Assembly: GCF_900157305.1 (NCBI RefSeq) | Contig: NZ_LS974202.1 | Location: 1,364,001-1,428,000 of the forward strand | Direction: 5' to 3' | Source: Mesotoga infera | GTDB taxonomy: Bacteria; Thermotogota; Thermotogae; Petrotogales; Kosmotogaceae | DNA length: 64,000 nucleotides | In this document: in pieces, positions 18,687-27,725 of the stretch | Layout: each line of letters starts with the position of its first letter | Position numbering within the stretch: the stretch's first letter is position 1 | Notes under the pieces: model-generated | Database searches by the model: none | The model's input: only the letters and a program-made list of their open reading frames with translations | What the model was told of the DNA's origin: nothing | Program-made: the position numbers and the translations under genes

Positions 18687-18756
18687 TCGCGTCATGGAAC
18701 CCTCCTGAACTCTCCGGATCGGGAGGCTCGAGGAGGGCCGAACACGTACCGTTGGA

Positions 18757-19098
18757 TTGAAACCGTACAACCCCACCGGAATGCCTCCCGTCGCCTCATC
18801 GACGGAGATTACCGGAGATCTTGCGTCCCGGGCCGAATTAGATCTCCGGCTCGTCGTGGTCGCCCCTATAACGGCCGACTTCTACCGGGGCGAGAGCCAC
18901 GATCTGGAAATAGAACTGGTCGGACCGACTGCCTTCAAAGGATCCTTTGAAAATGTCGCTTCCGGGGATCTCGCAACCGCGACGATCGCCTCCCTGAAGG
19001 CAGGAACATACGAGATAAGGACGAAGTGGGGGGACGCGAGCAGAATCTGGACCATCGAGCTGAACGGCGGTGAATCGACCGTGAGATTCATGATGTGA
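18757..19098 (+). CDS. Small beta-sandwich-like hypothetical protein
   Basis: This 113-residue frame opens at a TTG with no close ribosome site, so the start is uncertain. The sequence is rich in alternating hydrophobic residues (HDLEIELVGPTAFKGSF, ATIASLKAGTYEIRTKWG, TIELNGGESTVRF), which suggests an Ig-like or carboxypeptidase-regulatory-like domain. It lies between the aldolase and a strong terminator and could be the last gene of the etf operon. I do not recognise the family. It could also be the remnant of a larger secreted protein. Confidence 0.45.
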   Translation: MKPYNPTGMPPVASSTEITGDLASRAELDLRLVVVAPITADFYRGESHDLEIELVGPTAFKGSFENVASGDLATATIASLKAGTYEIRTKWGDASRIWTIELNGGESTVRFMM

Positions 19099-19145
19099 GG
19101 GTGAACTCTTAACCTTTCGAAATTATCCCGGTAATCAGCCTAAAA

Positions 19146-19178
19146 ATCCCGTTCAAAATTCACGAACGGGATATTTTC
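19146..19178 (+). terminator. Rho-independent terminator after the etf operon
   Basis: ATCCCGTTC (19146-19154) pairs perfectly with GAACGGGAT (19164-19172) across a nine-base loop and is followed by ATTTTCC. AAAAA before the stem would give a U-tract for the opposite strand as well. Confidence 0.8.
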
Positions 19179-19195
19179 CGCCAGAGATGGACCCG

Positions 19196-19500
19196 CGATC
19201 ACGGTCTTTCCTCCTTCCCGTCATGCCGGACTCACTTGACGTCATTCTGAGCTTGACTCAGAATCGCGGTTTTCTAAGGAGTGGATCCCGGGTCGGAGCC
19301 CGGGATGACAGTTCCTTAGGGTCATCCTGACATGCTCCTAGTCAGGATCCCGGTCTTTGCAAAAAACGGGACAGACGTCAGGAACCCGTCGGTCCCTATT
19401 TTCGCGGTCTTTCCTCCCTTCCCGTCATGCCGGACCCCGATCCGGCATCCCCGTCCTTGGGAAGAGCGAGAAGAGCCGTCCAGCGTCCCGGAGCGTGGAC
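19196..19500. repeat. Hairpin-mosaic intergenic repeat block 1
   Basis: The block contains GTCATTCTGAG-cttga-CTCAGAAT (19241-19264), ATCCCGGG-tcggag-CCCGGGATGAC (about 19285-19309), GTCATCCTGAC-atgctccta-GTCAGGAT (19321-19348) and ATGCCGGA-ccccga-TCCGGCAT (about 19427-19448). It ends against the 3' end of the converging membrane-protein gene. Frames through it are spurious. Confidence 0.85.
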
Positions 19501-19503
19501 CGC

Positions 19504-20046
19504 TCAGACCCCCGCTTGAGGATTACTGTAAACGGCAAAATACAGTCTCTGTATAAGGCGCTTGTGGTACATGACATCGCGCCGTTCGAAGAAGATCTTT
19601 TCCACCGAAGTCCAGATGAAGACCCAACTGGTTATGACCAGTATCTGGTCGATCACGTACGAGGCCGTGAAGGTCATCGTCGCGAGAAAAGTGGAGACTC
19701 CCATGATGACGGCGCCGATCGCCAGCATTATGAGGCCGATTCTTGTGAGTCTCTTCATATCCCTGTCCAGATAATACAGCCGGGGAATCAGTTCTTTCTT
19801 TACGGACTCTCGAAAGGTATCCAGATCGCCCGTTCCCGCATCTTCACATTCTACGACGACTACAACTCCCCTGTGGAGAGGAAGATACCGGGTTCCATCT
19901 TCCAGGTTGTCGATGATTTCGCGAATTTCCTGCTCATCCGGGAGGAAGTTCGAGACCTTCAAATGAACGGTATCGTCTTCCGCCTCTTCGGAATAGGCCT
20001 TGACTCTTTCATCCAGCTCTTCTATCTTCTCCTTTATGTCTCTCAA
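19504..20046 (-). CDS. Hypothetical two-helix membrane protein
   Basis: The 180-residue protein starts at TTG (20046) with GAAAGG five bases before it. An in-frame ATA 24 bases upstream follows GGGGGAG and would add eight residues. Residues 1-95 are charged and soluble (KIEELDERVKAYSEEAEDD), and two hydrophobic segments follow (GLIMLAIGAVIMGVSTFLAT and VIDQILVITSWVFIWTSVE). The tail is basic. This resembles small inner-membrane proteins of unknown function found widely in anaerobes. The stop abuts repeat block 1. Confidence 0.65.
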   Translation of the reverse strand: MRDIKEKIEELDERVKAYSEEAEDDTVHLKVSNFLPDEQEIREIIDNLEDGTRYLPLHRGVVVVVECEDAGTGDLDTFRESVKKELIPRLYYLDRDMKRLTRIGLIMLAIGAVIMGVSTFLATMTFTASYVIDQILVITSWVFIWTSVEKIFFERRDVMYHKRLIQRLYFAVYSNPQAGV

Positions 20047-20216
20047 GGGTACCTTTCTGTTTATGTCACTCTCCCCCTTTTCACTGTTTTCATAGAGTAT
20101 ATCATTCGAGACGGATCAAAGGGCTTTTCTTTCACGGTGTACTCATTCAACCGGGTAAGAGAGATATCTGTGCTACCATTGATCATACCGGGTATTCGGC
20201 CCGCGCGGGGTGAATT

Positions 20217-20993
20217 ATGAAGGCGACTCTTCTACTGCTATTTCTGATAGCCTGCTCTCTTTGTCTGGGATGGAGTTTCTTCACCCACAGCAAGATAGCC
20301 GTCGCGGCTCTTGAAAGTATCGAGCCTTCGGTGCTCGAGACGATCAGCGGGGGTCTGCCCTTACCGCTTTTCAACGAATGGATAGGATTGCAAACATCTT
20401 TCGTCGATGTTGACAGGTACTTCGTGAGAGATCTAGTCCCCGGTCACGGCTTTCGTATTCATAATTATCCTGGAATAGAGGGGCTGACGATGTCGGAGAT
20501 TCTCGAGCTTCCGGGAATGCCAAGAAACGCCCTCGGCGCCCTCATAACGGCCTTTTTTGATGTCAGAAATCTCGCCCGATCGGGCGACTTCGCAGGAACT
20601 TCCTACTCCATCGCAAGGCTTTTCCACTTTGCCAGCGATCTCACAATGCCTCTCCACGTAGTGAACAACAGCGACGGTCAATTAACCGCTCAAGCGGGAC
20701 TCCATGTGAGGATCGAATCGATCCTGGGCAATTTCTTCTTCAGGAGTGAAATGTTCCTCAGGCAAGGGCCGCGCATCTTCAAAGACGGGGAGATCCCCGC
20801 GGTGCTTTTCGAAAGCATCCGCAAGTCGATGGAACAGTCTAAAGTGTTCGAGGCCGCCGACATGAAAAGAAAGAGCGACACCGCCTACAGGTTCGCCGCG
20901 CTCTGGCGGGACGTAAAGGAAGTATTCATCGAAGCCACGAGCAGGGCCGTATATCTATGCGCCAGCCTGCTCATGAGCGCGCTTTCTCTCTAG
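20217..20993 (+). CDS. Secreted zinc phospholipase C / S1-P1 nuclease-like protein
   Basis: The 258-residue protein has a signal peptide ending in SLCLG; the mature chain would begin with Trp19 (WSFFTHSK). In this superfamily the N-terminal Trp is itself a zinc ligand. The other ligands are visible: H137-x3-D141-x5-H147 in HFASDLTMPLHVV, then H163-x3-E167 in LHVRIE. This matches the order and close spacing of the trinuclear zinc site of Bacillus cereus phospholipase C. It should hydrolyse phosphodiesters (phospholipid or nucleic acid) outside the cell. A second member lies at 51525. Substrate is unknown. Confidence 0.75.
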   Translation: MKATLLLLFLIACSLCLGWSFFTHSKIAVAALESIEPSVLETISGGLPLPLFNEWIGLQTSFVDVDRYFVRDLVPGHGFRIHNYPGIEGLTMSEILELPGMPRNALGALITAFFDVRNLARSGDFAGTSYSIARLFHFASDLTMPLHVVNNSDGQLTAQAGLHVRIESILGNFFFRSEMFLRQGPRIFKDGEIPAVLFESIRKSMEQSKVFEAADMKRKSDTAYRFAALWRDVKEVFIEATSRAVYLCASLLMSALSL

Positions 20994-21079
20994 GCCAGGG
21001 TTCAAGTCCTCTCCGGTTCCTTACCCAAGACCGTTCTCAGATGCAAGTACGCTTTAGAGCAAGGTTAGAGGCGAGCGGC

Positions 21080-21985
21080 TCATGAGAGGCCGCACTCCTC
21101 CAGAAAGCTCCGGATTTGGACGGCGTATCGGGCAGGATCCGTCGCTATCGAGGAAGCGTGACCGGCTCCGGGTACAACGAGGAGTTTTTTCGGGCCGGTC
21201 TTTTTGGCTTCGTACATTTTTCGGCTCATGAAAGCCGGCACATACCAGTCGTCGGAGCCGTGAACGAACATCACCGGCGCCCTGACTCCCCCGACAGCCT
21301 TTATGGGGCTTATATCCGCGAAGCTCATGCCCGTTCTGACACGAGTGATGAGACCGGCAATATCCATGAAGGGAAAGGCCGGAAGATGGAAATCCTTTTC
21401 GACTCTTATCTTCAACAACTCTTTGAGATCGGAGAATCCACAATCGGCTATGCAGAACGATATTTTCTCATCAATCGCCAGATACTGGAGCGCGATCGCC
21501 GCGCCCATCGATTCGCCGTGCAGGCCGACGGTCGTTTCCTCTCCCGTTCTCTCCAGAACCCACTCCTTGACGGCTTTCAAGTCGTACTTCTCGTAGTGGC
21601 CGAAAGTGGTGTCTTTACCGCCGCTTTTGCCGTGGTTTCTGTGATCGTAAGCCATCACGTTGAACCCAAGATCGAGAAAGATCCTTGCGTATTTCATCGA
21701 TCCGAAGAGCGAGTAGGTTATTCCGTGGCAGATGATCACGGTCTTTTTCGAGGCGTCGCATGGAAGGTATATGGCGTGTAACTTATAGCCGTAGGGCGAG
21801 TCGATCCAGTGCTCCTCCTTCGCAAGTTTATCGTACCAGACAGGGTCGAACCTGCTTTTATCGATCTCCATTCTGTACGTCTCTTCGTATGGAACGCAGC
21901 GCGGCTTTATGACCTTGCTTGAAAAAACAAAACCGGCCAGAAGCAGAAAAGCGAAAACCGATAAAGCGATAACGGCAATAATCAT
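21080..21985 (-). CDS. Membrane-anchored alpha/beta hydrolase
   Basis: The 301-residue protein has one N-terminal hydrophobic helix (MIIAVIALSVFAFLLLAGFV) and a serine hydrolase domain. It shows CHGITYS (oxyanion region), YDHRNHGKS, the nucleophile elbow GLHGESMGAAIAL, a likely acid in FVHGSDDWYVP and the base in PGAGHASS. This layout is that of the YqkD/Bem46-like esterase group. The catalytic triad is complete. The substrate is not indicated by neighbours, and the gene appears to stand alone. Confidence 0.85.
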   Translation of the reverse strand: MIIAVIALSVFAFLLLAGFVFSSKVIKPRCVPYEETYRMEIDKSRFDPVWYDKLAKEEHWIDSPYGYKLHAIYLPCDASKKTVIICHGITYSLFGSMKYARIFLDLGFNVMAYDHRNHGKSGGKDTTFGHYEKYDLKAVKEWVLERTGEETTVGLHGESMGAAIALQYLAIDEKISFCIADCGFSDLKELLKIRVEKDFHLPAFPFMDIAGLITRVRTGMSFADISPIKAVGGVRAPVMFVHGSDDWYVPAFMSRKMYEAKKTGPKKLLVVPGAGHASSIATDPARYAVQIRSFLEECGLS

Positions 21986-22121
21986 ATCTCTCCCTCCATC
22001 GACTGAACCGCCGGTACGGTTCAGGGGTTAAAATATTACTGGAACGGTATAAAGCGAAAAAACATTTGCCCAAGAACAGATAGATCTTTTCTCAACCACC
22101 GCAAAAAGGGGGCGTAACTGA

Positions 22122-23729
22122 ATGAAAAGCGAGCACTGGAAAAACCGGCGTTTTCGGTTGCTGCTTTACGTATTTTTCGGTCTGGCATTTCTCGTTCCTT
22201 CTCTCATCATACTAAACAATACCCCATCGATCGTCAATTTGGAAAGCAATTTTGATACTTTGAGAGCGATCGTTGGCATTATTGTACTGATTCAGGGCGC
22301 TTTACTGGCAACGGTAGTGATTGTGACCGTGCTTTCGGCGATCATGATCGCCAGCACTTATTCGACCAGACTTCTGTACATGTTCGCCCGTTTCCCGGAT
22401 AGTTATTTCGTCGCTTGCCTGTTCGCCTTCAACGTGGTCTTTGGCACGCTCCTTCTTGCGAGCTTTCCACAGGCCGGATCGGTCTTGATCAAGGTCTTTA
22501 TTTCGAGCGGCCTTCTTGCCATATCCTTTTTTGTGCCGTATTTGATTCGGCTTCTGGGGATCATGCAACTGGAAAACGTACTTAGCACCCTGAAAGCGAA
22601 GGGAGTCAACACGACGAGGGCAAGCGAGACGGTGAGAATTCTCAAGATACTCGTGCATCTCACCGAAAGGGCCGTCAACGAGAACGATCGGGATGCTTTC
22701 TGCGCCATCGTGTCGGCCGCCAGTGAGGTGGCCTCGAGCGCCATTTACAGGGGTGCCGGATCTGAGAACGAGATCTCGAAATGGATAAGAAATCTGGTGG
22801 ATAACCTCAGGAACTTCACCCTTGAACTCCTGAGAAGGGGCCAGAGCGAGACCGTGATTTCGCTTCTGCAGGCCTACGAAGACCTTGGCGTGGCCCTGCA
22901 GGAAGTGAACGAAAACTGGGACTGCCTCGTGATGGAGCTCCTCAAGGATCTCCAGTATATAGATGAGATGTCGCTCGAGGTCGATTTGAGGAATCGAGTG
23001 AGCTTTCAAAAGAAGATACGGAAGGCTATAATCGCCATACTCAAGGCCGGTCCCGTCTCTTCAGCGGCCAGTGAAATATTTTCCAGTTCCTTCGTCTCCC
23101 TGAACAATCTCCTCAATTCCGGGTGCCTGAACCTGACCTCGAAGGACGAGCTCTCCTCGGTTCTTCAGACGATCAAAGATATGTCGGAGATCGAGGGCAG
23201 GTTTTTCAAGGCGAAGATTCTGCCCAACAGTCGCTGGGAACTGGTGCTGGCCGGACTGGCCGAGCAGAAAACCAACAGAGAGATCATGGAGGAGTTGAGA
23301 AAGGCCATCGAGAAATCTATAAAAGGTTACGTCAAGAACGGGCAGTGTATCCTCGCCTTCGAAAGGCTTCAGAAGATATACGAAAACTCGCGCGCTTTCA
23401 GGGGCTTTTTCGAAGGTTTTTTCGACGCCTCGCTGCTCAACGAGTTCATAGGGAACGCCTGCCCGGTGAAGATCACGGAGGCCGCTATCGGAACGATGCG
23501 GGATTTCATTCTTGACAATATTTCCATCGACAAGAGCTTCCTCACCGATACCGCGGTCCGCCTTTCGAATCTCGAATCGATGGGAATCAAGAAGACCGCT
23601 CTCGAGATCTTCAGAGATCTTCTATCGCGCCTGGATGCCATGAGCAAGACCTGTACCAACGACAAAAAGATAGACTCGAACAAGACCAGGGAAATAGTGG
23701 AGAAGGAAATCTTCGAGAGACTCGCATGA
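22122..23729 (+). CDS. Hypothetical membrane protein with large helical cytoplasmic domain
   Basis: The 535-residue protein has four hydrophobic segments in the first 150 residues (LLLYVFFGLAFLVPSLIIL, IVLIQGALLATVVIVTVLSA, YFVACLFAFNVVFGTLLLAS, ISSGLLAISFFVPYLIRLLG). About 380 residues of helical, leucine-rich sequence follow, without recognisable catalytic motifs. The arrangement recalls DUF2254-type membrane proteins, but that is only a resemblance in layout. A GNAT gene starts 16 bases after its stop, so they are likely co-transcribed. Function unknown. Confidence 0.8.
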   Translation: MKSEHWKNRRFRLLLYVFFGLAFLVPSLIILNNTPSIVNLESNFDTLRAIVGIIVLIQGALLATVVIVTVLSAIMIASTYSTRLLYMFARFPDSYFVACLFAFNVVFGTLLLASFPQAGSVLIKVFISSGLLAISFFVPYLIRLLGIMQLENVLSTLKAKGVNTTRASETVRILKILVHLTERAVNENDRDAFCAIVSAASEVASSAIYRGAGSENEISKWIRNLVDNLRNFTLELLRRGQSETVISLLQAYEDLGVALQEVNENWDCLVMELLKDLQYIDEMSLEVDLRNRVSFQKKIRKAIIAILKAGPVSSAASEIFSSSFVSLNNLLNSGCLNLTSKDELSSVLQTIKDMSEIEGRFFKAKILPNSRWELVLAGLAEQKTNREIMEELRKAIEKSIKGYVKNGQCILAFERLQKIYENSRAFRGFFEGFFDASLLNEFIGNACPVKITEAAIGTMRDFILDNISIDKSFLTDTAVRLSNLESMGIKKTALEIFRDLLSRLDAMSKTCTNDKKIDSNKTREIVEKEIFERLA

Positions 23730-23744
23730 ATTTTGGGGGATTCT

Positions 23745-24233
23745 ATGGTAAGACTGGAGAAAATGGCCGCAGAGGATTTCGACGCGTACATTGAAAAGCT
23801 CACGGCGAATTATGCGAAGGATAACGTTCGATCCGGCAGATGGACCAGAGAGGAGGCTCTGGAGAAATCGGTCAGCCAGATAAACTCTCTACTGCCGGAG
23901 GGGATCGAAACACAGAACCATGTTTTTTTCAGCATAGTCGATGAAGGGACCGGCGACGCGGTGGGATACATCTGGCTCCATGTCGCGCCCGGAGAAGGCC
24001 ATAAGAAGGCCTTCATATACGATCTAATAATTTTTGAAAAGTTCAGGAAAAGGGGCTACGGCCGCTCCGCCCTCGTTGCCCTGGAAGAGTACGCGAAAGA
24101 AAAGGGAATAGCCAGCATCTCTCTCCACGTATTCGCCCACAACGCGGCTGCCTTTTCGCTTTACAGGAAAATGGGCTACGAAGTTACCAGCATGAATATG
24201 ATAAAGAATATACCGGATACGCAAATGGAGTGA
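23745..24233 (+). CDS. GNAT family N-acetyltransferase
   Basis: I start at the ATG at 23745, preceded by GGGGGATTCT, rather than the in-frame TTG at 23733. The 162-residue protein has the acetyl-CoA loop FEKFRKRGYGRSAL and the C-terminal strand HNAAAFSLYRKMGYEVTS of single-domain GNAT enzymes. The acceptor is unknown. It lies between a membrane protein and a VOC-fold gene in the same direction. Confidence 0.88.
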   Translation: MVRLEKMAAEDFDAYIEKLTANYAKDNVRSGRWTREEALEKSVSQINSLLPEGIETQNHVFFSIVDEGTGDAVGYIWLHVAPGEGHKKAFIYDLIIFEKFRKRGYGRSALVALEEYAKEKGIASISLHVFAHNAAAFSLYRKMGYEVTSMNMIKNIPDTQME

Positions 24234-24240
24234 TGAGAAA

Positions 24241-24615
24241 GTGGAGAAGAGAAATAACCCCATAGTTTACTGGGAAATCAACGCAAAAGACGGACCGGCC
24301 CTGGCTGAGTTTTACCGGGATGTCTTTGGATGGGAGAGTGCCGTGGACGATACCGGCTTTCACTCGTTCAAGAGTGGGAACGCCGGAGGCATAGACGGCG
24401 GAATCTTCACCGGCAAAGGGCTTCTCCCGCCCCACAGGGCTTTGTACATAGAAGTCGAAGATATAAGGGAAGTTCTCGAGAAAGTCTCAAAGCGCGGGAT
24501 CGAGATTCTGCAGGGTCCCTTTGAATCGGGTAACGCGATTCTCGCCTTTTTCAGGGACCCCGAAGGCCATATGCTGGGTCTGATCGAAAGAAAACCTATC
24601 CAGAGCGAGAAATGA
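24241..24615 (+). CDS. VOC-family (glyoxalase fold) protein
   Basis: The 124-residue protein starts at GTG seven bases after the preceding stop. It shows the pattern of single VOC modules: PIVYWEINAKDGPALAEFYR, the following DVFGWESAVDD, and the C-terminal FRDPEGHMLGLIE with the metal-ligand glutamate. These proteins act as isomerases, dioxygenases or antibiotic-binding proteins. No specific role can be assigned. Confidence 0.88.
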   Translation: MEKRNNPIVYWEINAKDGPALAEFYRDVFGWESAVDDTGFHSFKSGNAGGIDGGIFTGKGLLPPHRALYIEVEDIREVLEKVSKRGIEILQGPFESGNAILAFFRDPEGHMLGLIERKPIQSEK

Positions 24616-24651
24616 AACCCGGCGAATATTGAGCCTCCCGATCCAGCAGGA

Positions 24652-25521
24652 TCATGGATCCAGATCCATTCCGTAGCAGATCCTGGTGCCTACCCTCGTG
24701 AATCCCTCCTTGAGGTACAGAGAAAGGGCCTTTTCGTTTTCGGCGTTCACCGAGAGTACACTGTCCAATCCTAATCGCTGAGACAGTTGAACAGCCCTGC
24801 GCAGCAGCGCCCTGCCCAATCCCCTTCCCTGGTACTCGGGCAGTACGGCTATCGGCCCAATCTCGAGCATTCCGTCTTCGGTTATTTCACTGAAAAAGAG
24901 TCCCACTGGAGTGCCTTCAAAATAAAGCAATTGAATGCCCTCCGCCGGAATGTTATACTTTTCGATCATCGCCGAGACCCGGTCGGGTTTTATGTCGATA
25001 TGGCCGGCGATCTTCTTGAAAGCGCTGTTGACTATATGGCAGTAAAGCTCTCCGTCTTCTCTCTCGTCGAAGGTCACGAAATCGACCCCCTCTTGAACGG
25101 GGACCTGAATATTCGTCATTTTTCTCTTCATGACAAATGAATAGCGCTCGATCTCAAAGCCCAGTCCTTCGAGCACGCGCTGGATTTTTGGCCCGGGCGG
25201 AACGAAGAGATAGACGTTAATCACCACCCCCGTGGCTTCTGCAAGGACGGCCTCGAGCAGGCTCCTGTAACCGGCCGGTTCCGATTGAATGGAGTGAAAA
25301 ATCATGAACCTTCCCTTTCCGGCTCTCCTGTATTGCTCTTCCAGCATGAGCGAGGCGGCGCCGCAGACCCTCAGATCTTCATCGTAGAGCAGAAAGGAGG
25401 GGTGATCGTCGTCGATAGTGAAATCATCACCGGGGAGATACGAATCGTCGTGTTCTCCCCCGTATTTGTGGCAGTAAGAAAGAAAATCCTTCAAATTGCC
25501 TTCGCATACACGTTCTACCAA
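24652..25521 (-). CDS. GNAT acetyltransferase with tandem domains
   Basis: In this 289-residue protein the C-terminal half is a canonical GNAT domain (VLPEYQGRGLGRALLRRAVQ, then NAENEKALSLYLKEGFTRVG). The N-terminal half (SFLLYDEDLRVCGAASLMLE) appears to be a degenerate second GNAT repeat without the Q/R-x-x-G-x-A loop. Such tandem architectures include mycothiol synthase-like enzymes. The gene converges on the VOC gene. Repeat block 2 begins about 80 bases upstream of its start. Confidence 0.85.
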   Translation of the reverse strand: MVERVCEGNLKDFLSYCHKYGGEHDDSYLPGDDFTIDDDHPSFLLYDEDLRVCGAASLMLEEQYRRAGKGRFMIFHSIQSEPAGYRSLLEAVLAEATGVVINVYLFVPPGPKIQRVLEGLGFEIERYSFVMKRKMTNIQVPVQEGVDFVTFDEREDGELYCHIVNSAFKKIAGHIDIKPDRVSAMIEKYNIPAEGIQLLYFEGTPVGLFFSEITEDGMLEIGPIAVLPEYQGRGLGRALLRRAVQLSQRLGLDSVLSVNAENEKALSLYLKEGFTRVGTRICYGMDLDP

Positions 25522-25599
25522 ATTCGCCGCCTCCCTCTAAGAACGGTCGCTGGTTGTGAGTTGTGCATGGTGCGTTGTGAATTGTGGGTGGTGTGAAAG

Positions 25600-25955
25600 A
25601 GCGAGATGCCGGATCCACTCCTTAGAAAACCGTGATTCTGAGTCAAGCTCAGAATGACGGGAAGGGAGGAAAGACCGCGAAAATGGGGACTGACGGGCTC
25701 CTGACGTCTGTCCCGTTTTTCGCGAAGACCGGGATCCTGACCAGGAGTATGTCAGGATGACGGGAAGGGACTGTCATTCCGTAATGCCGCCACACTGTCA
25801 TCCCGTAATGCTCCTATACGGGATCTCGCTCTTTTGCTCTTTCGAAGGACGGGTCCACGCTCCGGGACGCCGGACGATGGACGGTTCTTCTCGCTCTTCT
25901 CGCTCTCTCCAATGACGGCTCTTCTCTCCTCAGTCTCGCTCTCTTTAGCAAGGAG
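25600..25955. repeat. Hairpin-mosaic intergenic repeat block 2
   Basis: The block carries ATTCTGAG-tcaag-CTCAGAATGAC, the long arm around GACGTCTGTCCCGTTTTTCG, ATCCTGAC-caggagtat-GTCAGGATGAC and CCCGTA-atgctccta-TACGGGAT. It is preceded by a G/T-rich stretch at 25551-25595 (repeats of GTTGTGA/TTGTG). No credible gene is seen between 25522 and 26033. Confidence 0.85.
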
Positions 25956-25979
25956 GTTTAATCCACATAATTCTCATAA

Positions 25980-26002
25980 TTTATGGATTATTAATCCATA
26001 AA
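25980..26002. promoter_or_regulatory. 23-base palindrome before the DUF4143 ATPase gene
   Basis: TTTATGGATTA is followed by one T and then TAATCCATAAA, a perfect 11-base inverted repeat. A further half-site TTTAATCCACATAA begins at about 25957. The position 32 bases before the gene suggests an operator, but no adjacent regulator gene is present. Confidence 0.5.
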
Positions 26003-26033
26003 AAGCAAAGAAGATAGTATTATTTACTTGGTG

Positions 26034-27404
26034 ATGAAGATGGATTTTTCGACAGTAGCATTCTACAATCCATGGTGGGATGAAAAAAGCAAAAGCACAG
26101 ACTACGCTTTTCATCTGGTTGACAAGTACGAGAGTAGCTCATTCAAAAGAGACTACAACGGGTTGTTTGATCTGTCTGGAAATAACCTGTATATCGTCAG
26201 GGGTCCACGTCAGATTGGAAAGTCTACTCTACTGAAATTCACCATAGCAAACCTCCTGAAATCGGGAGAGAGGCGCTCAGTACTCTATCTCCCGCTGGAT
26301 ACAATATCCAGAGCCGATGAGCTCAGAAGCCTTTTGATTCAATATCTTCAATTCTCCAGAAACGAAAAGAAGCGATATATATTCATCGATGAAATCACGA
26401 TGGTCGATCAGTGGCAACGCGCAGTCAAAGAGGTCCGAGACAATACGGAGATGGCCGGTGACTTCTTTGCTCTGTCCGGCTCCTCTGCAAGCGACTTAAA
26501 GCGATCATCTGAAAGGCTTCCGGGTAGAAAAGGGCAAAGTGGCGCAGATATTCTCCTTCTTCCGTTGACTTTCAGAGAGTACCTGAGCTGCAAGAAAGTT
26601 GACGGACTTCCGAAATGTCAACCCGAGGACATTCTTAAAATGGTTCCGGCAGACTCTTTTGAGCTGCTCATTAAGAACGAAATTCTTAAGACTGAATTCT
26701 TCAACTACATAGCTTCTGGAGGATTTCCGTCGGCAGTTGAAGCTTATGCAAAAGGCGAAAGTCGCGAGACTCTGGTAAGAACTTTCTGGGAGATCTTGAT
26801 AGGAAACATAGAAAGGTATGGCCTTTCAAGGGCAAAACTCATCCAGATACTTACATATGTCTCTACCAGACTCTCATCAAGGTTCTCCTGGAACAGCGCG
26901 GCAAGCGAGACGGAAATAGACACAAAGACATTTCAAAAATACGTTGAAGTGCTTGGAATCGACTACTTACTCCTTACCCTCAAGCACATGGATCAAAAAA
27001 CACATCTCACTTCAGAAAAGAAACAGAAGAAGATATATTACTGCGACAGACTAATCAGCGACGTAGTCTCGCAAAAGCTTGGTCTTCAGCTCGACAGGAG
27101 CGCGATACTGGAGAACATCATGACGACCAACTGCGTATTCGCCTTTGGAAAGAACCTTGACAACGGACTTGATTCGATTACTGAAGTCGGTTACTGGTAC
27201 TCAAAAGAAGGGAAGGAAATCGACCTGCTGGTGAAAAACGTTCCGATAGAGCTAAAGTACCAGAACAGCATAATCCCGCAAGATCTCTCGACCATAAAAA
27301 GACACTTCAAGAAGGGGATAATCCTTTCGAAGCATACTCTTGACCTCTCAGGAGATATAAAAATACTGCCTCTTCACATCTTCCTCGCGATTACTGGAGA
27401 GTAA
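26034..27404 (+). CDS. AAA-14/DUF4143 family ATPase
   Basis: The frame opens at TTG 26028, and ATG 26034 or 26040 is equally possible; no strong ribosome site is seen. The 456-residue protein has Walker A RGPRQIGKSTLL, Walker B YIFIDEITMVDQW, and the C-terminal DUF4143 region ending in a nuclease-like GKEIDLLVKNVPIELKYQN. Such ATPases are numerous and mobile in anaerobic and thermophilic prokaryotes, and their cellular job is unclear. Base composition is visibly lower in GC than the flanking genes, and repeat blocks lie on both sides, so recent acquisition is likely. Confidence 0.88.
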   Translation: MKMDFSTVAFYNPWWDEKSKSTDYAFHLVDKYESSSFKRDYNGLFDLSGNNLYIVRGPRQIGKSTLLKFTIANLLKSGERRSVLYLPLDTISRADELRSLLIQYLQFSRNEKKRYIFIDEITMVDQWQRAVKEVRDNTEMAGDFFALSGSSASDLKRSSERLPGRKGQSGADILLLPLTFREYLSCKKVDGLPKCQPEDILKMVPADSFELLIKNEILKTEFFNYIASGGFPSAVEAYAKGESRETLVRTFWEILIGNIERYGLSRAKLIQILTYVSTRLSSRFSWNSAASETEIDTKTFQKYVEVLGIDYLLLTLKHMDQKTHLTSEKKQKKIYYCDRLISDVVSQKLGLQLDRSAILENIMTTNCVFAFGKNLDNGLDSITEVGYWYSKEGKEIDLLVKNVPIELKYQNSIIPQDLSTIKRHFKKGIILSKHTLDLSGDIKILPLHIFLAITGE

Positions 27405-27440
27405 AACCTTCCTGGATTACCCGGGCAAAGTGACTTAACG

Positions 27441-27725
27441 CCGTCATTCCGTGATGTCCCCGCGGAGCCTGCCCTGAAGAGCCTGCCCTGAAATGATCCT
27501 ATTCAGGGTCATCCCGTGCACCCATCCTGTCATCCCGTAATGATCCTATACGGGATCTCGTTCTTCTCTCTCTTCTCACTCTTTCGAAGGACAGGGATGC
27601 CGGATCGGGGTCCGGCATGACGGGAAGGACTGTCATCCCGGGCTCCGACCCGGGATCCACTCCTTAGAAAACCGTGATTCTGAGTCAAGCTCAGAATGAC
27701 ATTAAGTGGGTCCGGCATGACGGGA
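27441..27725. repeat. Hairpin-mosaic intergenic repeat block 3
   Basis: Contains CCCGTA-atgatccta-TACGGGAT, ATGCCGGA-tcgggg-TCCGGCATGAC, GTCATCCCGGG-ctccga-CCCGGGAT and ATTCTGAG-tcaag-CTCAGAATGAC. Its right end supplies the last codons and stop of the leftward pepT gene. Confidence 0.85.

Noticed and set aside
19332-20220. Plus-strand frames of 74 and 287 codons in repeat block 1
   Set aside because: They begin inside the hairpin repeat (giving the phrase RHAGPRSGIPVL that recurs in every block) and run antisense to the two-helix membrane protein.
27530-27718. 62-codon minus-strand frame in repeat block 3
   Set aside because: It is entirely the translated hairpin repeat, with no ribosome site, and similar phrases appear from other blocks.
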